The position numbers were made by a program, and so were the translations under genes. Source: Desulfuromonadales bacterium (GTDB lineage: Bacteria > Desulfobacterota > Desulfuromonadia > Desulfuromonadales > BM103). From it: a DNA stretch of 9,482 nt. Numbering within the stretch: position 1 is the first letter of the stretch; each line of letters starts with the position of its first letter. The stretch is taken from positions 1 to 9,482 of the forward strand of contig JAOUDB010000069.1 of assembly GCA_029859485.1 (NCBI GenBank). Direction: 5' to 3'. Under the pieces are notes generated by a model. That model made no database searches. It worked only from the letters and a program-made list of their open reading frames with translations, and was not told the origin of the DNA. Positions 5,000 to 9,482 of the stretch are shown here, piece after piece.

Positions 5000-5493
5000 G
5001 GTGCATCTCCAATAGAAATTTTGGGGAAGAGCACCATTTTATGGAGCTCTCCACTGCCCTCTTCAGGGATTTGGGTTTCACGTAGCGTGTCCATAACGCG
5101 AATCAGGTGGTCGTATTGAATGTCGGGCTCCATCAGTACCGTCGCATCGTCCTTTTCCGGGTAGTCACTTTTAAGTCGCAAGAGGACCTCTGTCAGTTTC
5201 TGCAGGTCGTACTCGCCCTCCTGGTTTGGGATTGCTGCGACCACGCTAGAACCATTTGCGATTTCGAGCCCGGCTCTGCGAACGACCACCTCGATAGCGA
5301 AGTTTGGTTTCGCGACCTGACTACCACCTGATGCAGTCGGGACGCTTAACTCCAGAATAGTGATACGGGAGAACACAGCAGTGATGAGCAGAAATGGCAC
5401 AAGCACCACCATCAGGTTCAGAAACGAGGTGATATTCAGCTCGGGAGTGTCTCTGTGCCGAGTTCGTCGTTTGTTCATAGATCGCCTATTCAT
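4996..5493 (-). CDS. ExbD/TolR-family motor subunit 1 with Asn in place of the key Asp
   Basis: The 165-residue protein has a basic N-terminus (RRSMNKRRTRHR), one membrane helix at about 24-44 and a periplasmic domain, as in ExbD and TolR. Aligning LNITSFLNLMVVLVPFLL with the ExbD helix puts Asn26 (codon AAC) at the position of the essential Asp. In E. coli ExbD the corresponding Asp25Asn change is known to abolish activity, so this subunit is unlikely to carry protons itself. It may pair with the Asp-containing subunit encoded next. Start choice: a TTG at 5499 is in frame but overlaps the ExbB stop. The ATG at 5493, two bases after that stop, is more likely; a further ATG at 5478 is possible. 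Ribosome signals are weak, so coupling to exbB translation is likely. Confidence 0.9.
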   Translation of the reverse strand: MNRRSMNKRRTRHRDTPELNITSFLNLMVVLVPFLLITAVFSRITILELSVPTASGGSQVAKPNFAIEVVVRRAGLEIANGSSVVAAIPNQEGEYDLQKLTEVLLRLKSDYPEKDDATVLMEPDIQYDHLIRVMDTLRETQIPEEGSGELHKMVLFPKISIGDAP

Positions 5494-5495
5494 AA

Positions 5496-6146
5496 TCAAC
5501 CTGTCGGGAATTGTCGTTTAGCAAAATTAGAAATATTATTCAGAGACTTAACCGAGGCCATTTCCAAACTATCCACGATCTGACCGGTGGTGGTTGTCAG
5601 CTTTGCATGGACTAAAAGTAAAGGAATCGCAACCATCAGGCCGAATGCCGTTGTGTTCATTGCGACCGATATGCTGGCTGATAACAGGTCGGCTTTCTCG
5701 GCAGGGTTAGCGTTTGAAACGGCCGTAAATGCTTCTATTAAACCCATGATCGTGCCGAGCAGGCCTAGCAATGTGGCAATATTGGAGAGCAGAGCCAAAT
5801 ATGGAGTGCGCTTTTCCAGTTGCGGAATGATCTCCATCATACTTTCTTCCATGGCGATCTCAATGTCTTCACGGCGCCGAACCGCGCCTTGGCGCGCTAA
5901 CCCCATCGATAGCATCTGCGATATGGTTGATTTGTCTTCGTTAACCATTTCTCGCGCCTTGTCGAACTCACCTTGACTGAGAACCGGCTGAACCTGGTCC
6001 CACATTTTGCGATTTTCATTACGTGTCCGTGCCAGCTGCATCCAGCGTTCGACTGCGATGGCAACACCGACCGCAAGCACGAGTAAAATGGGATACATGA
6101 ACATCCCGCCCTTCTGAAAAAAACCTACGATTGAATAGATACCCAT
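5496..6146 (-). CDS. MotA/TolQ/ExbB-family proton channel subunit (AglR-like)
   Basis: The 216-residue protein has the three membrane helices of the family, at about 16-34, 116-139 and 160-181, with a large cytoplasmic loop (35-115) between the first two. The second helix carries TLLGLLGTIMGLIEAF with Thr132, and the third NTTAFGLMVAIPLLL with Thr165/Thr166. These are the polar residues lining the proton path in ExbB and TolQ. Such proteins form a pentamer around an ExbD dimer and power envelope machines with the proton gradient. Start choice: an in-frame GTG at 6185 exists, but AGGAGG at 6158-6153 sits 6 bases before the ATG at 6146, which begins with the usual MGIYSIVGFFQKGG start. It is followed within two bases by exbD1. 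Confidence 0.93.
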   Translation of the reverse strand: MGIYSIVGFFQKGGMFMYPILLVLAVGVAIAVERWMQLARTRNENRKMWDQVQPVLSQGEFDKAREMVNEDKSTISQMLSMGLARQGAVRRREDIEIAMEESMMEIIPQLEKRTPYLALLSNIATLLGLLGTIMGLIEAFTAVSNANPAEKADLLSASISVAMNTTAFGLMVAIPLLLVHAKLTTTTGQIVDSLEMASVKSLNNISNFAKRQFPTG

Positions 6147-6185
6147 GACTTTCCTCCTAGTGTTGTTGATGAATGTCCGGTTCAC

Positions 6186-6277
6186 CGGATCCTTTTTTAA
6201 TAATATGCCTTAAATAATGTGCACAACTATCTGTTTTTAAATGTTTATCAAGCAATAATATTATAAAATCACAATTC
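6186..6277 (-). promoter_or_regulatory. AT-rich gap, possible internal promoter for the motor genes
   Basis: This gap before the exbB-like gene is markedly AT-rich compared with its neighbours, and the only long one in the operon. Minus-strand hexamers such as TTGATA, TTGTGC, TATAAT and TTATTA occur, but none pair with ideal 16-18-base spacing. Near its edge GTCCGG and CCGGAT around TTCA (6175-6190) form a small hairpin in the leader. A separate promoter for the motor genes is plausible but unproved. Confidence 0.3.
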
Positions 6278-6589
6278 CTAATCCCCGGGTTTTACCGTGC
6301 TGACTTCATAGTAATCGAGCTGCCGCATGAACACTTCGCGATCGACTGGCATGTCGCGTTCATTCAACATCATGTTCATACTGGTCTCTTCACCCAGGTC
6401 AGAACTCTTCCAAGGCACGATATAAAGAGATTTTGGCGCTTCATCATTACCGACAATCGAAATCCCCGAGAGCTCCTTGGTCTCCTCCTGGCTGATCGGT
6501 TGTTCATTTGTGACTGGACTCGACACAGCTCCAGCCAGACTTGTCGCCATCAGCAAAAATAACAATATGAGAAAATACCTAAGAACCAT
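6278..6589 (-). CDS. Small secreted protein of unknown function (103 aa), part of the operon
   Basis: The product begins with a clear Sec signal: residues 2-17 are hydrophobic, and SLAGA-VSS at 17-24 gives a likely cut after Ala21. No lipobox is present, so it should be a free periplasmic protein of about 82 residues. The mature part carries a distinctive block, GISIVGNDEAPKSLYIVPWK (42-61), then an acidic region and a DREVFMRQLDYYE segment (83-95). I believe small proteins with this IVGN-x-EAPK-x-LYIVPWK block accompany similar ExbB/ExbD/TPR loci, but I know of no function. AGGAGG lies 4-5 bases before the ATG at 6589, predicting strong translation. It sits 40 bases after the lipoprotein gene and just before the motor genes, which suggests a periplasmic accessory of the same machine. 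Confidence 0.85.
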   Translation of the reverse strand: MVLRYFLILLFLLMATSLAGAVSSPVTNEQPISQEETKELSGISIVGNDEAPKSLYIVPWKSSDLGEETSMNMMLNERDMPVDREVFMRQLDYYEVSTVKPGD

Positions 6590-6629
6590 CTGTCCTCCTC
6601 CGGCAGGCTGAGTGCCTTATGCTAATTCC

Positions 6630-7340
6630 TTATTTGCTTCCCATGCGCAGGTTCAAATCGGCAATCCACAATGCCACGGCCCCATCTTCAGGGTTGGTCT
6701 GGCTGTAGAACGAGTATTGCTCCGCAGCGCAAGCGGTATCATGGAGATACAGTTCGCAAAGGATCCCGAGGTTACGGCGCACAGGCAAGTATTCGGGGAA
6801 CAAGAGCAGTGTGGATTCGTAAACCTCACGGGCGTCTTCAAACCGACCGGTTTGACGTAGCAACAATCCGTATTCGTTGTTCGCCACAGGATGGTCGGGG
6901 ACCAGTTCCAGGGCGGTTTGCAGTAGTTCTTCGGCTTCTTCAAATCGCTCAGTATGCCGATAGGCCATTGCCAGATTTATATACGGAGCGGTTACACCCG
7001 GTGATTGACGAACGATCTCTTCAAGGATCGGAATAGCCTCTATCTCCATGTCATCCTTGACCATGACAACAGCCCGGTTAAAATCGGCGTGCCATGAAGC
7101 AGAAAGATCTGGGATTTCCGTGATGATAAAACCTGTTCGTCCACCTTCAAGACGGGAGATGGTCTTTTTCTCTTCAGCAGGTTTTTGCTCCGCAAGAGTT
7201 TCCGTGAGCGACGGCTTGGTCACAGCACACCCGACTGCAAACGAAAATAAAAAGATCAATCCGACAAGACGCAGCAAATACAATGTCTGTAACTGGCCAA
7301 CTACCCTGCCCTTTTTATCCTGTCTGTCATTGGATCCCAT
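6630..7340 (-). CDS. TPR lipoprotein (GltE/AglT-like)
   Basis: The 236-residue protein starts with a basic N-terminus and a hydrophobic segment (20-36) ending in FAVGC, a lipobox with Cys38 as the lipidation site. Ala at +2 predicts sorting to the outer membrane. A linker follows, and then about four TPR units at roughly 83-116, 117-150, 151-184 and 185-218. The middle ones are clear (NLAMAYRHTERFEEAEELL, NEYGLLLRQTGRFEDAREVY). The ATG at 7340 follows the stop of the large TPR gene by 14 bases and has GGGAGT 6 bases upstream. In Myxococcus the TPR lipoprotein GltE/AglT belongs to the Agl-Glt machine, and the same role as an outer-membrane scaffold is inferred here from fold and neighbours, not from sequence identity. 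Confidence 0.88.
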   Translation of the reverse strand: MGSNDRQDKKGRVVGQLQTLYLLRLVGLIFLFSFAVGCAVTKPSLTETLAEQKPAEEKKTISRLEGGRTGFIITEIPDLSASWHADFNRAVVMVKDDMEIEAIPILEEIVRQSPGVTAPYINLAMAYRHTERFEEAEELLQTALELVPDHPVANNEYGLLLRQTGRFEDAREVYESTLLLFPEYLPVRRNLGILCELYLHDTACAAEQYSFYSQTNPEDGAVALWIADLNLRMGSK

Positions 7341-7354
7341 GTATTACTCCCGAC

Positions 7355-9482
7355 CTAATGTTTCGCGCTCTGCTGGTTGAGTCCATTATTGTTTCGAGGG
7401 ACTTGGTCCGTTGAGAACTGAGATGCGCTTTGAAGATCTGTTGATTCAATCTGTTCCTGGGCAATATCTGGTTTTGCCGCTGGTTCCTGGTTATCTACTG
7501 CCGAAATCAGCTGATCAGCTGAACCAGCAACTGTGGAAGTCATATTTTCCATACTGGCTGGATGATCGTATCTGGTTCGTCTTTCGATTTCGTAAGTGTA
7601 TGATTCGAGTGACATCATGACCGGACTTTCAGCTTCTGGCCGGTCGTAACGTGCCGGCATGATTTTAGCCAGCTTTTGTAGACTCTTTTCGATCCAGGAG
7701 TTGTAGATCCCCAGAGTAATGAGTTCAAGATTGCTTTCATGCACAGTGATGGCCTTTTCCTCAAAGGGATAGGCCTGCTCCTCGATTGCGAGCTCATACT
7801 GTTCCAGTTCAAAGGAGGTCAGGTTATCGGGCCGCTGGGACTCCATCAATGCTTTGCTGAAATGGGCATAAATTTCGGCAAGATAGAAGGTTGACGCCGC
7901 GGTCACATCCGCGACTTCGTAGTCGAGAAGCTGCTTGAATTGCTGCGTGACCCCTTTCATGAGGTCCTGTTTTTTGAGTAAATTGACCTTAAACGGTTTG
8001 ACAAGACGGACATCCACAAACCCCCTATAGGTGCTTTCTGCCAATATCAAGGCGGCGTGCGATGCAAGATAGCGAGTCTGAGCGGTACGGTTGTTGCCGG
8101 CGGCTGCTTCAATTACAACGATTTCCTGTAGCTGTTTGAGGTACCCCTCAGGATCGTCTGATTTGAGCAAAAGACTTATTTTGTGACGTGTCTCGATGTT
8201 TAGTTCGACCGGTTCCGGGAAGTACGACACGTAGCGCTGGTAAACTTTTAATGTGAGTGCCCTGTTGCCAGCCTCGTCGTATAGATCCGCAGCGGTCAGG
8301 AGAGCTTCCCTGCGGACATCTTCATCGTCCGTTTCGGTCTCAATGCGTTCGTATTCCTCCGCGGCTTGTTCCAGGCGGCCATCTTCTCGATAGATATGAG
8401 CGATTTTCTTGGTCACCTCAGGCTGTAATTCGTGGTTCGAGTAGTTTTGACGGAACCCTGACAGCACTGCGGCTGCGGCATTCCAGTCTTGAAGTTGAAT
8501 TAGTGCGGTTGCTGCGTCGAACTCAGCATTGGGCCTGATAGCCGAGCTCGGGGCCACCTTGCTGACACGCAAGAAGTGGTCAGCGGCCGCCCTGAAATCG
8601 TTAATTGTAATCGCGTCTTCACCCTGCCGGTAGATTGATGCCGCGAGATTGTCGACAAGACTGCCATAGCGATCATCTGCCGTCGGGAGTGTCTCCAGGA
8701 CATTGTGATAGGCCGTTTCTGCATCGGGGTAGCTTTTAAGTTCGTAGGACCCGTGGCCAATAACAATCCAGGCAGAGCGTCTGACTTCACTGTTAGATTG
8801 AGGAAATGATTCGACGAGCTGGTGAGCCCGGGCCACGGCCTGCTCATACTCCTGCATCTCATACAGCTCGTCAACGGCGGCACCGAGCACTACGGCCGCT
8901 TTCTCATGCTCTGGGAATGTTTCAGCAAATTGTACAGAACTGCGGATGACTTCAAGTTTGACCGGATTTTTGTCATCAGGCGACTCAGTGTCGAGATACT
9001 CTCGGTAAGCATAAACGGCAGCATAGCCGGCTGTGGATGACTTTTCGTGAGTTGGGTACTCATAGGCAGTTTTTTCATATTCGAGTGCAGCCTGGTCGAA
9101 CGCATGGTTTTCCAGAAGCAAATCAGCCATTTGATAATTGACTGCCGGTGAGTCCAAATCTTTTGGAAAAGAAACAAGAAACTCGCGGTACCAGTGCAGA
9201 GCTTCTTCGAAATTGGCCCCTTTCTCCTTGATAAACTCCTTGTTTTGATAGGTTGCATGGTAGTGGTTCGCAAGATCCGTCAAGTTGGTCTTGAGATCGG
9301 TAATTACCTCGAGACGCTCGTTCGGATCGAAACGGTCCCAGTAGTCCGCCTGAAGACCGTAGCTGGTGGCAAAAACTTTTTTGGATTCAAGAACCAGACT
9401 GGGGAAACCGCCAGCAATGTTGATCTCGATAATTCGCATCTGGAAGTTCGGGGCTTTAAAGTGGGACGGATTGCGAGCGACA
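7355..9482 (-). CDS. Large TPR-repeat envelope protein (GltD/AgnA-like), 5' end outside the window
   Basis: The frame is open to the right edge, giving 708 residues and a stop at 7355. The first ATG in the window (9439) is internal: upstream codons read NPSHFKAPNFQ directly into MRIIEINIAGGFPSLVLESK, so the start lies beyond the edge. Residues about 90-425 are a chain of degenerate TPR units (for example MADLLLENHAFDQAALEYEK, IAHIYREDGRLEQAAEEYER). A conserved helical block at about 530-615 contains LELEQYEL-like, EEQAYPFEEKAI and MPARYDRP segments. The last 70 residues are Gln/Ser/Asn-rich and look disordered. No membrane segment is visible in the window part. By size, repeats and neighbours it fits the large TPR protein of Agl-Glt-like machines, presumably a periplasmic scaffold. 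The signal peptide needed to confirm this is outside. Confidence 0.85.
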   Translation of the reverse strand, partial: VARNPSHFKAPNFQMRIIEINIAGGFPSLVLESKKVFATSYGLQADYWDRFDPNERLEVITDLKTNLTDLANHYHATYQNKEFIKEKGANFEEALHWYREFLVSFPKDLDSPAVNYQMADLLLENHAFDQAALEYEKTAYEYPTHEKSSTAGYAAVYAYREYLDTESPDDKNPVKLEVIRSSVQFAETFPEHEKAAVVLGAAVDELYEMQEYEQAVARAHQLVESFPQSNSEVRRSAWIVIGHGSYELKSYPDAETAYHNVLETLPTADDRYGSLVDNLAASIYRQGEDAITINDFRAAADHFLRVSKVAPSSAIRPNAEFDAATALIQLQDWNAAAAVLSGFRQNYSNHELQPEVTKKIAHIYREDGRLEQAAEEYERIETETDDEDVRREALLTAADLYDEAGNRALTLKVYQRYVSYFPEPVELNIETRHKISLLLKSDDPEGYLKQLQEIVVIEAAAGNNRTAQTRYLASHAALILAESTYRGFVDVRLVKPFKVNLLKKQDLMKGVTQQFKQLLDYEVADVTAASTFYLAEIYAHFSKALMESQRPDNLTSFELEQYELAIEEQAYPFEEKAITVHESNLELITLGIYNSWIEKSLQKLAKIMPARYDRPEAESPVMMSLESYTYEIERRTRYDHPASMENMTSTVAGSADQLISAVDNQEPAAKPDIAQEQIESTDLQSASQFSTDQVPRNNNGLNQQSAKH

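Noticed and set aside
6175..6198. Plus-strand hairpin with a TTTTTT run, terminator-like
   Set aside because: No plus-strand gene lies upstream to be terminated, and the stem has only about five perfect pairs; it sits in the leader of the exbB-like gene instead.
1..9482. CRISPR array, tRNA or rRNA genes
   Set aside because: No regularly spaced repeats and no tRNA cloverleaf or rRNA-like stretches were seen on either strand.

Overview
The window reads as a gammaproteobacterial chromosome segment. This rests on a base composition near one half GC, Shine-Dalgarno-led genes and the recognisable protein families; it is an inference, and a deltaproteobacterial or other didermal host is not excluded. 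All substantial genes lie on the minus strand, so transcription runs from high to low coordinates.

Region 1 (3024-9482) is one tightly packed envelope-machine operon. In transcription order it holds: a large TPR protein cut by the right window edge; a TPR lipoprotein; a 103-residue secreted protein of unknown function; a TolQ/ExbB/AglR-type proton channel subunit; two ExbD/TolR-type subunits; and a TonB-like transenvelope protein with a cytoplasmic coiled coil and an AgmX/PglI-type C-terminal domain. This composition matches the conserved core of the Agl-Glt machinery known from Myxococcus gliding motility (AglR/Q/S motor, GltD/E TPR proteins, GltG/J TonB-like proteins), a core reported in other proteobacteria that are not known to glide. 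A proton-driven motor in the inner membrane presumably moves the TonB-like protein, which would act on the lipoprotein and TPR partners. The cargo or function is not visible here. A notable detail is that the first ExbD has Asn where the proton-carrying Asp of the membrane helix should be, while the second keeps Asp.

Region 2 (about 2560-3023) is a scar. It holds a 3' remnant of an IS481/IS3-type transposase, followed by two transposon-end-like sequences in inverted orientation, and a hairpin-bearing repeat that recurs at about 1790-1852.

Region 3 (1989-2508) is a monocistronic gene for a stand-alone protein with two CBS domains. It has a clear sigma70 promoter and its own terminator.

Region 4 (944-1988) is mostly non-coding. 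It contains several terminator-type hairpins, a small SAP/Rho_N-like ORF that looks frameshifted, two tiny ORFs with good ribosome sites, and a palindrome upstream of the next gene.

Region 5 (1-943) is the N-terminal third or so of a Lon-related AAA_32-type ATP-dependent protease, cut by the left window edge.
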